Source of the DNA: Polynucleobacter sp. KF022
GTDB taxonomy: Bacteria > Pseudomonadota > Gammaproteobacteria > Burkholderiales > Burkholderiaceae
Length of the DNA stretch: 64,000 nt
NCBI RefSeq assembly: GCF_027924105.1
Contig: NZ_AP026972.1
Location: 620,001 to 684,000, forward strand
Direction: 5' to 3'
The position numbers and the translations under genes were made by a program. Below, one piece after another: positions 43,648 through 53,800 of the stretch (position 1 is its first letter; each line of letters begins with the position of its first letter). The notes beneath the pieces were generated by a model, which was given only the letters and a program-made list of their open reading frames with translations, was not told where the DNA came from and ran no database searches.

Positions 43648-45366
43648 CTATTCTGGGATTACTTCGTAAAGACGCAGACGTTCGTCGCGGTCAGCTGCAC
43701 GACGATCCTCCCATAGGAGGCTGAGTTTTTTATTGTTCAGCTGGGCGTAGGCTTTAGCCTCGGATTGGCTGTGGGTGAGCATCCAGGGGCAATTAGGATC
43801 ATCCCGCAAATTGAGTTTAGAAAAGTATTTAAAAGAAGCAAGTTGAGCATCGCCAAGATTGCTGGTATCAATGCAGCCACCACCAGAAGGAATGACTTGG
43901 GTTAATCGCGCAGATACTTGACGATAGGTTTTGGCGTAATTAATCGTTGGCAGCCAGAGGGTCATTAATAAAACCCACATAAGTGTTGTACCTGAAGCGG
44001 AGATGATGAGACAACGCCAAATTTCTTTTGGTGCGCGTGAAGTTCTCCAGCGCACGATCGCAAGCCATACGCCAGTAATCGCCAGAGCAACGAAAAATGC
44101 CAATACATTAAATTGACTCTCAAATCCCGGCAATAAACGTGCAATATTGGCTGCGGTAGTTTCTGGGTAGCCTGTCACCTTAGCTAACCAGATAATCCAA
44201 ATAGCGAGGGCGATTAGCGTAAAGCTAAACATGGCAAACCAGTCAATAAAGCTAATGACACTTCGTTTAAGCACTGGCAGGCTAAATGCGGCAATGATAG
44301 AAAGGCTCGGAATCAAAATCAATAAATCATGTTCATTTGCCTCAAGGCGGAACAAGACATAAATTAAGCTACCAATAAATAGGCTCAGTGGAATGCAAAG
44401 ATGTGGGGCGCGCCATGTGCCCGCTTCTTTAACACGCCCCCAGTGTGCGAGCGAAATCATTGCCAATGGCCATACAGGCCATGCATAAGCCCAAAAGTTC
44501 ACACTCAAGAATCCGAGAGATTCAATCGAAGGTGTGGCACGCATTTCTGGAACGTTGCGCCATCCCTCTTCAGCGATGTGACGCCAATGCGTAGGTAAGT
44601 CTGTTAGATACCAAACTATCGGCCAAATCGCAAAACCAATTAATCCCAAAACAGTGCTGGTAAGAGTCCAACGAAAGCGCAGCTTTGCATTGCTAGCGAT
44701 GACCGCAATAATGGTTGAGGTAACAATGATGAGGCTTAGTGTGAGATTGCTCGATAGTGCAACAATGGCGATACCAAGGCCAGTCCATAGTCCGCCTTGC
44801 CATGGTTTATCTAAGCCACGTACAGTGCCGTAGAGCACAATGCTGATGCCCATCAATTGCGCCATCATCGGCGTGGTTTCGTGGGCGCGCTGAGCAAGAC
44901 CTACGCAAGCCAAGAAGATGAGTAGGGCACCATCAGCCAAGGTCATGCCATAACTCTTTAAGTCTGGTTGACCACCAACAGCGAGTGCCATTGGTTGCAC
45001 TTCGCGACGACGCCCTAGTAGATAGGTTGCGTACCAAATTGCGAGTGCAGCAGCAAAGAAACAAATCGCTGAATACAAACGAGCAGCATTAGCAGCGCCA
45101 ATGAAGGGGCCAAACCATTTGATGAGAGTGGCGCCGATCCAATAGGGCAGTGGTGTACCAAGTGAGATATCGCGACCAGCTAGATGGGGAACAATCCAAT
45201 CAATGGAGTTACCGCGAAAGAGGGTCCACATACCGCCAAAGCCAATAGCGTCTTCGTTTTTCCAGGGATCCCGAAAAAAGAGGCCAGCAAAACCATAAAC
45301 CAAAGTCAGCGCAAAAATAATAATGCGCGGAATGGATTTAGTGGCAGCGGCGGTAAGTTTGACCAT
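43648..45366 (-). CDS. GT-C family membrane glycosyltransferase (ArnT/PMT-like)
   Basis: 572 residues, a dozen helices. The first periplasmic loop has FRDPWKNEDAIGFGG, with the acidic residues used as catalytic base in family 39 enzymes, then HLAGRDISLGTPLPYW. Large C-terminal periplasmic domain (about 450-572). Transfers a sugar from a lipid-linked donor in the periplasm; acceptor unknown. The start is about 20 bases after the rpmE2 terminator. Co-transcribed with the MATE gene. Confidence 0.8.
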   Translation of the reverse strand: MVKLTAAATKSIPRIIIFALTLVYGFAGLFFRDPWKNEDAIGFGGMWTLFRGNSIDWIVPHLAGRDISLGTPLPYWIGATLIKWFGPFIGAANAARLYSAICFFAAALAIWYATYLLGRRREVQPMALAVGGQPDLKSYGMTLADGALLIFLACVGLAQRAHETTPMMAQLMGISIVLYGTVRGLDKPWQGGLWTGLGIAIVALSSNLTLSLIIVTSTIIAVIASNAKLRFRWTLTSTVLGLIGFAIWPIVWYLTDLPTHWRHIAEEGWRNVPEMRATPSIESLGFLSVNFWAYAWPVWPLAMISLAHWGRVKEAGTWRAPHLCIPLSLFIGSLIYVLFRLEANEHDLLILIPSLSIIAAFSLPVLKRSVISFIDWFAMFSFTLIALAIWIIWLAKVTGYPETTAANIARLLPGFESQFNVLAFFVALAITGVWLAIVRWRTSRAPKEIWRCLIISASGTTLMWVLLMTLWLPTINYAKTYRQVSARLTQVIPSGGGCIDTSNLGDAQLASFKYFSKLNLRDDPNCPWMLTHSQSEAKAYAQLNNKKLSLLWEDRRAADRDERLRLYEVIPE

Positions 45367-45382
45367 GTGTGCAGTTCAAAAT

Positions 45383-45406
45383 AAAAAAGGCAGCAAACGC
45401 TGCCTT
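45383..45406 (-). terminator. Terminator of rpmE2
   Basis: AAGGCAGC/GCTGCCTT stem, loop AAAC, U tract on the minus strand, directly after the L31 gene. Confidence 0.85.
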
Positions 45407-45455
45407 GATTATCTCGCAGAGATGGTATTTCACATACCCTGCGAATAGAGTTGTA

Positions 45456-45803
45456 TTAAGCCTTCTTCTTAGCTGGCTTTTCAGCAGCTTTAGCTTCTGC
45501 AGCAGCAGCTTTTTTCTCAGCTGTTTTAGCAGCGCCATCACCGGAAGCCTTAGCAACAGCCTTGGTACCGAATTTCTGACGGAATTTCTCAACACGACCA
45601 GCGGTATCCATAATTTTCTGGGTACCAGTGTAGAAAGGGTGTGATTCAGATGAAGTCTCGATCTTGGCCAATGGATATTCATTGCCGTCTTCCCACTTAA
45701 TGGTCTCTTTAGTAGCCATTGTGGAGCGAGTCTTGAAGCTGAAGTTATTGGAAACGTCTACAAAGACAATTTCACGATATTCGGGGTGAATGCCAGGTTT
45801 CAT
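45456..45803 (-). CDS. rpmE2: Ribosomal protein L31, type B
   Basis: 115 residues. The first 80 or so match the cysteine-free, zinc-independent L31 type B (MKPGIHPEYREIVFVD, SESHPFYTGTQKIMDTAGRVEKFRQKF). A basic Ala/Lys-rich tail of about 30 residues (AKTAEKKAAAAEAKA) extends it beyond the usual 85-90. Type B L31 often replaces the zinc form when zinc is scarce. AGGAC before the ATG and an imperfect palindrome at 45830-45848 upstream. Confidence 0.9.
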   Translation of the reverse strand: MKPGIHPEYREIVFVDVSNNFSFKTRSTMATKETIKWEDGNEYPLAKIETSSESHPFYTGTQKIMDTAGRVEKFRQKFGTKAVAKASGDGAAKTAEKKAAAAEAKAAEKPAKKKA

Positions 45804-45829
45804 TATGAGTCCTATGAGCGGGTAGCCGT

Positions 45830-45848
45830 TTGAGTCAAATTGACTTAA
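45830..45848. promoter_or_regulatory. Imperfect palindrome upstream of rpmE2
   Basis: TTGAGTCAAATTGACTTAA, 8 of 9 pairs around a central A, 27 bases before the rpmE2 start. A possible repressor site; it does not clearly match the Zur consensus I know. Confidence 0.35.
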
Positions 45849-45959
45849 ATACTTTCCCAGGTTTTAAAAGCAGTAAAGGCGAAATTATGCCATGAAATCA
45901 ACAACAAAGCGCTCTTTTGGGGTCCAAAAAGGGCCAAAACAGCCCCCTGGACCTCTAAA

Positions 45960-47222
45960 TTAGCCTCCGCGACGCATTAGGTCGAAGAATTCGCCATTAT
46001 TTTTGGTGGATTTGAGCTTATCTACGATGAAGTTCATCGCTTCGATATCGTCCATATCGGCCAGTAATTTACGCAATACCCAGATCTTCTGGAGATTTTC
46101 AGCTTTAACCAGCAACTCTTCACGGCGGGTGCCAGACTTATTGAGGTTAATAGATGGGTAAACACGACGCTCGGCCAAACGACGCTCAAGGTGAACTTCC
46201 ATATTGCCAGTACCTTTGAACTCTTCATAGATGAGGTCATCCATACGGCTACCAGTTTCAATCAGGGCAGTAGCGATGATGGTGAGTGAGCCACCTTCTT
46301 CAATATTGCGAGCTGCTCCGAAGAAACGTTTTGGACGTTGTAATGCGTTAGCGTCCACACCACCAGAGAGTACTTTGCCTGATGAAGGAACAACCGTGTT
46401 GTATGCGCGCGCAAGACGAGTAATCGAGTCAAGCAAGATGATCACATCTTTACCCATCTCAACTAAACGTTTTGCTTTTTCAATCACCATCTCGGCAACT
46501 TGAACGTGACGCACAGCTGGCTCATCAAAAGTAGAGGCAACGACTTCACCGCGAACGGATCGTTGCATTTCGGTAACTTCTTCAGGGCGCTCGTCAACGA
46601 GCAATACGATGAGAATGGCATCGGGATTGTTTGCAGAGATTGCGTGTGCAATATGCTGCATCATCACAGTCTTACCGGATTTAGGTGACGCTACGATCAA
46701 GCCACGTTGGCCGTAACCAATAGGGGAGATCATATCGATAATGCGGCCAGTTAGATTCTCTTCTGCCTTGATATCACGCTCTAGGCTGATCACGCGGTTC
46801 GGATGCAAAGGCGTTAAGTTTTCGAACATGATGCGGTTCTTGAGGGCTTCTGGGGCCAAACCGTTGATCTTGTCGACCTTTACCAATGCAAAGTAACGCT
46901 CACCATCTTTAGGTGTACGCACTTCACCTTCAACGCTGTCACCAGTATGTAGGTTAAAGCGGCGAATCTGCGCAGGAGAGATATAAATATCATCCGGAGA
47001 AGCCATGTAAGAGGCTTCAGGGGAGCGCAAGAAACCAAAGCCGTCAGGCAGTACTTCTAAAGTGCCGTCGCCGAAAACGGTTTCACCAGCCTTCGCACGT
47101 TTTTTGAGAATGGCAAACATTAATTCTTGTTTGCGCATCCGTTGAGTGTTTTCAATCTCCAAGCTAGCTGCCATTTCGAGCAGGGCGGATACGTGGAGGC
47201 CTTTGAGTTCAGTTAATTGCAT
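45960..47222 (-). CDS. rho: Transcription termination factor Rho
   Basis: Hexameric RNA-dependent ATPase that ends transcription. 420 residues: N-terminal Rho helix bundle (1-45), cold-shock-like RNA-binding domain with DGFGFLRSP at 60-68, Walker A ASPKSGKT with Lys184, DERPEEVTEM, Walker B VIILLDSITRLARAYN and the Q/R loop RRLAERRVYPSI. Full length. A 258-base leader separates it from trxA and could host autoregulation, as Rho is known to attenuate its own leader. Confidence 0.97.
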   Translation of the reverse strand: MQLTELKGLHVSALLEMAASLEIENTQRMRKQELMFAILKKRAKAGETVFGDGTLEVLPDGFGFLRSPEASYMASPDDIYISPAQIRRFNLHTGDSVEGEVRTPKDGERYFALVKVDKINGLAPEALKNRIMFENLTPLHPNRVISLERDIKAEENLTGRIIDMISPIGYGQRGLIVASPKSGKTVMMQHIAHAISANNPDAILIVLLVDERPEEVTEMQRSVRGEVVASTFDEPAVRHVQVAEMVIEKAKRLVEMGKDVIILLDSITRLARAYNTVVPSSGKVLSGGVDANALQRPKRFFGAARNIEEGGSLTIIATALIETGSRMDDLIYEEFKGTGNMEVHLERRLAERRVYPSINLNKSGTRREELLVKAENLQKIWVLRKLLADMDDIEAMNFIVDKLKSTKNNGEFFDLMRRGG

Positions 47223-47437
47223 GTGGTTCTCAGGTGTAAATAAAAGGAAAAATCAGAATGGTATGAATTTGTTTTGAGGTATCGCTGCGCTGATTGAGAT
47301 CACGCAGATGTGGAAAAACAGAATTTTGGATGTTTACTAAAAGAAGGGGGAGTAAATTGCTGGAAATCGGAGCACTGATTAGTGCGTTTGAGTAATACTA
47401 CACTAAAAAACGGGTCTGACGACTACGGTAAATCGGT
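47223..47437. other. rho leader and trxA-rho spacer
   Basis: About 215 bases with no convincing open frame. A-rich and G-rich patches (AAGAAGGGGGAGTAA) are present but no clear riboswitch or second hairpin was found. It probably carries the rho promoter and 5' UTR. Confidence 0.35.
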
Positions 47438-47470
47438 AAAAACCACAGGCTCAGCAGGTGAACCTGTGGT
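47438..47470 (-). terminator. Terminator of trxA
   Basis: ACCACAGG/CCTGTGGT stem with a 13-base loop; a T tract follows on the minus strand. Confidence 0.75.
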
Positions 47471-47480
47471 CTGAGACTAT

Positions 47481-47807
47481 TTACAGATGACTATCAATAA
47501 ATGCAGTCAACTGAGATTTGGCCAAAGCGCCTACTTTTTGAGCAGCCACGGTGCCATTTTTGAAGAGGATTAAGGTAGGAATGCCACGAATATTGAACTG
47601 GGCAGGTACGCCTTGGTTCTCATCCACGTTCATTTTTGCGATCTGTAGCTTATCGCCATATTCACCAGCGAGCTCTTCCAGGATCGGACCAATCATTTTG
47701 CAAGGACCGCACCACTCAGCCCAGAAGTCGAGCAGAACAGGTTTATCGGACTTGAGGACGTCTTGTTCGAAAGAGGCGTCAGTTACATATTTAATGCCGG
47801 CACTCAT
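47481..47807 (-). CDS. trxA: Thioredoxin 1
   Basis: 108 residues with WCGPC (Cys33, Cys36), buried Asp27 in LLDFWAEWC and cis-proline GIPTLILF. Cytosolic protein-disulfide reductase. AAGGAATTTTC before the ATG. Single gene upstream of rho, the usual betaproteobacterial order. Confidence 0.97.
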   Translation of the reverse strand: MSAGIKYVTDASFEQDVLKSDKPVLLDFWAEWCGPCKMIGPILEELAGEYGDKLQIAKMNVDENQGVPAQFNIRGIPTLILFKNGTVAAQKVGALAKSQLTAFIDSHL

Positions 47808-47916
47808 GAAAATTCCTTATTTAGACTTATTTAGCGAGTTATTTAATTATGGCGTTACAACGCTTATATTAGCAATAAGCGGAACGTTCTGCTCAAAATA
47901 GATAAATACACACTTC

Positions 47917-50892
47917 ATGTCTCAGCCTTTTCCTGCCCTTTCTGACCAAAAGCAGCCGCATGCTTGGGCAATTACGCCTAATAGCCAAGCGCTCACCCAA
48001 TTGGCAAAAGGCATCTGGGATTGTGCAGTGCAAACTAATCAGCGCCCCTTAGTGGTACTCAGTACTGCTGGTCCCCTCATCGGGGTTAGGGCAGCGCTAG
48101 AACAAAACCGACCGAAAGACTTACCAAGCGGTATTGCCTTCTTGCCCCAAGTCATTAGTTTTACGGATTGGCTAGAAGCAGCACCAGGCGCATGGAAATT
48201 TCCAAAGAAGCAAACAGATTTGGAAAGATGGCTCGCTGTTTATGCCACTTTGCGTAAACATAAAAATTTACAAACGTGGTTTAAGGCAGAGACTGAATCT
48301 GGCGCCTGGGGTTTGGCCCAAGCGATTGTGAAGGCGTGTGACACCTTATCAACAGCGGTGAGTCCGCAACTACAAAAACAGATTCATGAATTCATTCAGA
48401 AAAATCAAAAAGAAACAAGCAATCTTGGCGAGCTTTGCCTCAGTGAGGCGCAAGCATTATTAGATAGCACTGTTGCCAAAGTCTATTCAGGTATGGCGCG
48501 TAAAGTAGTGGATCAAGAGACTAAGGTCTTACTTGAGTTTTGGCGTTACACCGCAAGCGTGAGTGACCCTGCATTTCGCAATCAGTTTGCAATTGCCGCT
48601 CATCTCGAGGCGAGTAAGAATGCAAATTCAGCAAGGCCATTGATATGGGTGGAGACTGCCGATCCAACACCAATAGACCAAGAGATCATTGGTGCGCTGC
48701 TTAATGAGTATGCCCAGTACGCACAAGTAATAGATGTAAAGATGGATTGGCATGACTTGGGCTTGTGGCCTGAGTCTATTGGCGCTGAAGGTGGTGAACA
48801 AGCAAGGATTCAAGCGTTAGAAAATGTAAAACGCTCCCAAAGTAAGGGCTGGCGACTAATAGCTGCGAAACGTTTTGAAGAATTAGCATGGGCTGCTGCC
48901 AAAACAATTGAGCAACATCTCATTCATGGAAAAACTAATTTAGCATTGGTTGCGCAAGATCGTTTAGTGGCGAGAAGGGCGCGCGCATTACTTTCACGCC
49001 TTGGTCCAGCACTTAATATTCGTGATGAAACTGGTTGGAAGCTATCGACTACACGTGCGGCTGCAGCGCTTAATAGTTGGTTAGAACTCATTAGAGCCCC
49101 TAAAGATGGGCCGAGCTCAAAAACCTTGCTTGAGTTTTTACAGAATCCATTTTTAGATCTTGGCAAGATTCTGAATCGAGATGCGGAAGCCTGTATTGGG
49201 CTGATTGCAGAGCTTGAAGATATTTTAGTTGGCAGCAAAGCAGAGTCTGGTTGGAAAACCTTTCACCTGGCCATTGAGGGCGCGCAAGCGAATGCGGCAA
49301 AAACTTCTAGCGCAATGCCAAGCACAGCATTATTTGAGTTGTTGCAGTTTGCTCGAGAGCGTCATCATGAGTGGCTGACGCTTAAGGTTGATTGCAATAA
49401 GGCCTATCAGTTGTTGCAGGCTAATCTTCAAGCAGCTGGGATGGATAAAAGTCTTGAAAAAGACTCGGCCGGCAAGCAATTGCTGGAGGTGCTCAAGACA
49501 TTTGACTTGAGTAAGACGCAATACCAACAAACCTCTATTCGTTTGAGTGAGTGGCTTAGTTTGCTTAAAACAGTTATTGAAGGGGCGAGCTATCAAGAAG
49601 CTGGTAAAGAAGCTAAAGCAACGCTGAGTATTTTGCCTTTGAGCTCTACACGTATGCGCGACTTTGAAGCAGTGGTTGTTGTAGGTTGCGACGAGCAGCA
49701 GTTGCCAGCTTATTCAGAGCCACCATTATTTTTCTCGGATGCGCTTAATCAGCTACTAAAGACCTCAACGATAGCGATGCAGTTTGTGCAGCAAGCCAGA
49801 GATCTTTCGCAATTACTAGTGTCATGCCCCAGTGTGGATTTACTCTGGCAAAGCAAAAGCAATAATGGAGAACCGCTCAGACCATCGGCTTGGATACAGC
49901 GTTTGCAAAATCAAATTAAGTGGGAAGCCATTCCAGCTCAATTGAAAAAACGCGCTTTTGAGGCAACGCCGATGGAAATGGCAGTTGCGCATTTTGATGA
50001 AGATCTGCCGATGCCGCTATCAATGAGCCCCAGTGCCTATAAGGCTCTGCGGGATTGCCCATATCGTTATTATGTGCGTAGTTTGTTGGGTTTGCGTAAG
50101 AACAAAGAATTTGATGAAGGCTTTGATGCTTCACTGGCAGGGCAAACTTTGCATAAGTTGCTCAAGCGTTTTTACCATGCGCTCAAAACCCATGAGCATA
50201 CTAATCCATCACTTAAGGCTGACCCCGATCAAAGGCGTGCCTGGATGGAAAAAAGCTTAAATGACTATTCAGAACAAGAGTTCGCCGTATTGATTGAGGG
50301 TGATGCTAGGGTAATGGGTGCCTTAAGGGATTGGCAAAAACAAATTCCAAGTTTTGTGGATTGGCAGATTCAACGTGAGTTAGCGGGTTGGGAATATTTT
50401 GATGGTGAAGTCAAGGTTGGTTTTGATTTGCCATTTCAGGATGCTGACGGCAATATCAAAATGATTCGCATTGAAGGTTATGCTGATCGCTATGACGTCA
50501 ATATAGATAACAGCAGGATTGCTTCAGTGATTGATTACAAAAATCAACGCTTTGACAGAGTCAAAGTTCGGGCTGAGCATGTCTTAGATGATCCTCAGCT
50601 ATTAATCTATGCTCGGGCTGCAAATGAGGGTCAAGAAAGTCATAAGTTAACGGGGCATCAGGTTCAGCAGGCAGAGTGGGTGGCCTTGAAGGCTGATGTT
50701 TCTAAGGGCGAGCAAAAAGCACTGCGCAGCCAAGAAGTGGTAGATATGGCAGAAATGATGCAGCAGTTTTCTAAGCAGATTACAGAAGATGTAGAGCAGC
50801 TATGGGCCAAAAAGCCAATGCAAGCATTTGCGCCTGAAGGAGTTTGCCAATACTGCGAAGCAAGAGGCGTTTGCAGGAAGGGAATTTGGTGA
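47917..50892 (+). CDS. addB: AddB-like PD-(D/E)XK nuclease subunit
   Basis: 991 residues. Helicase-like N-terminal two thirds without a visible Walker A, then a C-terminal PD-(D/E)XK nuclease with VIDYKNQRF as the catalytic strand. An iron-sulfur staple is suggested by Cys in LRDCPYRYYVR (about 713) and the trio in GVCQYCEARGVC at the C-terminus. Works with AddA to process double-strand breaks for RecA loading. The stop overlaps the AddA GTG by 4 bases, so both are made together. Confidence 0.82.
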   Translation: MSQPFPALSDQKQPHAWAITPNSQALTQLAKGIWDCAVQTNQRPLVVLSTAGPLIGVRAALEQNRPKDLPSGIAFLPQVISFTDWLEAAPGAWKFPKKQTDLERWLAVYATLRKHKNLQTWFKAETESGAWGLAQAIVKACDTLSTAVSPQLQKQIHEFIQKNQKETSNLGELCLSEAQALLDSTVAKVYSGMARKVVDQETKVLLEFWRYTASVSDPAFRNQFAIAAHLEASKNANSARPLIWVETADPTPIDQEIIGALLNEYAQYAQVIDVKMDWHDLGLWPESIGAEGGEQARIQALENVKRSQSKGWRLIAAKRFEELAWAAAKTIEQHLIHGKTNLALVAQDRLVARRARALLSRLGPALNIRDETGWKLSTTRAAAALNSWLELIRAPKDGPSSKTLLEFLQNPFLDLGKILNRDAEACIGLIAELEDILVGSKAESGWKTFHLAIEGAQANAAKTSSAMPSTALFELLQFARERHHEWLTLKVDCNKAYQLLQANLQAAGMDKSLEKDSAGKQLLEVLKTFDLSKTQYQQTSIRLSEWLSLLKTVIEGASYQEAGKEAKATLSILPLSSTRMRDFEAVVVVGCDEQQLPAYSEPPLFFSDALNQLLKTSTIAMQFVQQARDLSQLLVSCPSVDLLWQSKSNNGEPLRPSAWIQRLQNQIKWEAIPAQLKKRAFEATPMEMAVAHFDEDLPMPLSMSPSAYKALRDCPYRYYVRSLLGLRKNKEFDEGFDASLAGQTLHKLLKRFYHALKTHEHTNPSLKADPDQRRAWMEKSLNDYSEQEFAVLIEGDARVMGALRDWQKQIPSFVDWQIQRELAGWEYFDGEVKVGFDLPFQDADGNIKMIRIEGYADRYDVNIDNSRIASVIDYKNQRFDRVKVRAEHVLDDPQLLIYARAANEGQESHKLTGHQVQQAEWVALKADVSKGEQKALRSQEVVDMAEMMQQFSKQITEDVEQLWAKKPMQAFAPEGVCQYCEARGVCRKGIW

Positions 50893-53800
50893 GCGATCTA
50901 ATTAATATGCTTCCAGCCAAGCAAACCTATTCAGAAAAGCTCGCTTGCGATCCCCATCGCTCGGTAATTGTTTCTGCTTGCGCAGGCAGCGGCAAGACTT
51001 GGTTATTGGTGGCGCGCATGGTTCGCCTATTGCTCGATGATGTGAAGCCGCAAGAAATTCTCGCACTTACATTTACACGTAAGGCTGCGCAAGAAATGCG
51101 TGACCGCCTATATGGGTTGCTGGAGCAATTTTCTAAAAGTGATGATGCCTCATTGATGAAAGAACTTACCGCTAGAGGTATGGAAGAGGTGCAAGCTGAA
51201 AAATACCTTCCTAAAGCCAGAGCGCTTTATGAGCAGGTCCTGGCAAACCCACAGCCGATTGTGATCGATACCTTTCATGGCTGGTTTGGCAGGTTACTAG
51301 GAGCAGCTCCAGTATCGCTTGGCATTCAGCCGGGGTTCATGTTACGTGAGGATGCTAAGCGACTCCAAGAAGAGTGTCTTGATGATTGGTGGGGCGATCT
51401 CACGCCAGAGCTCAAAGCGCATTATGACGTCTTGCTCAAATATTTAGGCTCTTATGAGACGCAAAAACTCTTAATGGGTAAAAGCAGCCTCTTTAAGCAA
51501 AGAGGTGCATGGACCTTCTTTGTGAAGCAATGTGATCAAACCGGCATCACGCCTTTAGAGCACCTAAAACAATCCCTGCATAAGTTGAATCTACCTAATC
51601 CATTGCTGGCTCAGTGGAGTGCACCTAATACGCTAGAGGATCTACAGTTCCTAGCGCGCTGTTTTCAAAATAGCAGCGTAAAAGATAGCGATCTTTTGCA
51701 ATACTTGTTGCCGGCCATTGCCTGCAAAGAGCGTGCAGGCAATGTGATGGAAGTCGCAAGTCACTTTCAAACTACTTTCTTAACCAAAGAACCAAAATAT
51801 CGTAGTAATAACGATAAAGCTTTGGGTGAGGCGAAGAAATATCTCGAGAAGATGGGTGAGTCTCATCGTATCGATGAGCACATCGCCATTAAGCAACATT
51901 GGGGTCATACTTTTGAGGAGTACCTCCAATGGCGAGCCGAGCAGGATGTATTTGCTATCAATGAGGCTTGGTTTGCCCTAAATCAATCCATGATGGCGCA
52001 CGCGAATGCCCAAAAAGAAAATATGCGCGTGCGTGATTTTGATGATTTAGAGGTTGGCGTTAGTTTATTGATGGGGGAGCCTGAGCATGCAGCCTATCTG
52101 CAATCGCGCCTAGATGCAAAGTACAAACAAATTTTGGTAGATGAGTTCCAAGATACCAACCCATTGCAATGGCAAATTCTGCGAGCCTGGTTAGCAGGCT
52201 ATAGCGTAGGCGATGAGAAGCCAAAAGTATTTATTGTGGGCGATCCTAAGCAGTCGATTTATCGCTTTCGTCGTGCTGATCCTAGGCTATTTGTGAGCGC
52301 AGCGCAGTTTTTACATCAACATCATGGTGCTGCTTATATTGAGCAGGATAAAACGCGTCGCAATGCTCATGAAATCAATAGGGTCGTGAATACTATCTTT
52401 CAGGGCGAGCAAGTGCCACCCGATTACCCATATACAGAGCAGCAAACCCTATGGACTACTCCGAATGAGGATAGGCCTACCGATGCTTATGCTGGGCGAG
52501 GTGAGATTTATTTATTACCTTTGATTCCTTATGCAGAGCAGACGCAGGAACCAAGAGAGGGTAGTGCTTTTGATGGTGCTATTGCCGATTCAAGTGAAAC
52601 GGTTGGGGTGATTCAGCGTCAACGTGAGGGTGAATTGGTTGCGCGCCTCATTAAAGAAATTATTGCTACGCGTAAGGTGGCAGATAAAGAAGGTGGCAGG
52701 GAAATTTGGCGCGAGGCCAGGGCGAGTGATTTTCTGTTGCTGGTAAAGCGTCGTAAATATTTGCCTCAATACGAAAGAGCGCTGCGTGATGTAAAGCTTG
52801 CCTATGAAAGTCCACGTTTAGGCGGATTGCTTAATACTCTAGAGATTGATGACCTCATTGCCTTGCTGACTGTTTTGGTAACACCTCGTCATGACTTACC
52901 GCTAGCCCAAGTTCTGAGAAGTCCGATTTTTGGTTTTGCTGAAAAACAAATGCAGCAATTAGCAGTAGCGATGACATCTGGTCATTACCGCTCCTGGTGG
53001 GATGCGTTGCAAGATAGTAAAGATGCAAAGCTTCAAGGTGCGGCACGCTATCTTAAGCATTGGCATCTTTTGGGTGAGCGCTTACCGGTTCATGACCTGC
53101 TTGACCGTATTTATCAAGAGGGTGATGTGCGCCTCAAATATGCTGCAGTCTGTCAGGATCTCGATCGACCACAGGTCTTGGCAAACTTGGATGCCTTCTT
53201 AGAAGTGGCGCTTAATCAAGATGGGGGTCAATACCCAAGCTTGAGTCGTTTTATTCAGGAGATGAATACCAAGCGCCGTGGCGATGATGATGAAACCCCT
53301 GACGAGGGGGATGTCGATGCAGCAAGCGATGACAACCTAGTCGAAGTTGATGAAGAGAGTGAGATGTCAGAAGAAGATCGCCATAAGCGTGTGCGACTCA
53401 TGACAATTCACGGTGCTAAAGGCTTGGAGTCGCCTTTTGTCATCATCCTAGACGCGAACAATACCGATACCAATGTTGACTACAGTGGCGTCTTAATTGA
53501 TTGGGCGCCACAAGAAGAGAGCCCGTCTCATTTATCTCTGTTTACCTCTAAAACATTGACTAGCCCTCGCGCTGAGATCAATGAGGCTGAGAAGCTAATT
53601 GGTGAAAAAGAAAATTGGAATCTTTTGTACGTTGCCATGACTCGTGCTCGCCAAGGCCTATGGATTAGTGGTGATGCCCAAAAGCCCACTACCAATAATC
53701 CTAGTGGCTTAGATAAGACTTCTTGGTATGGCAAGGCAAGCAAGGTTGAGTTGTCTGTGTATCAGGTAGGCGAGCAAGTGGTAGCTACGGATGAGTTTGA

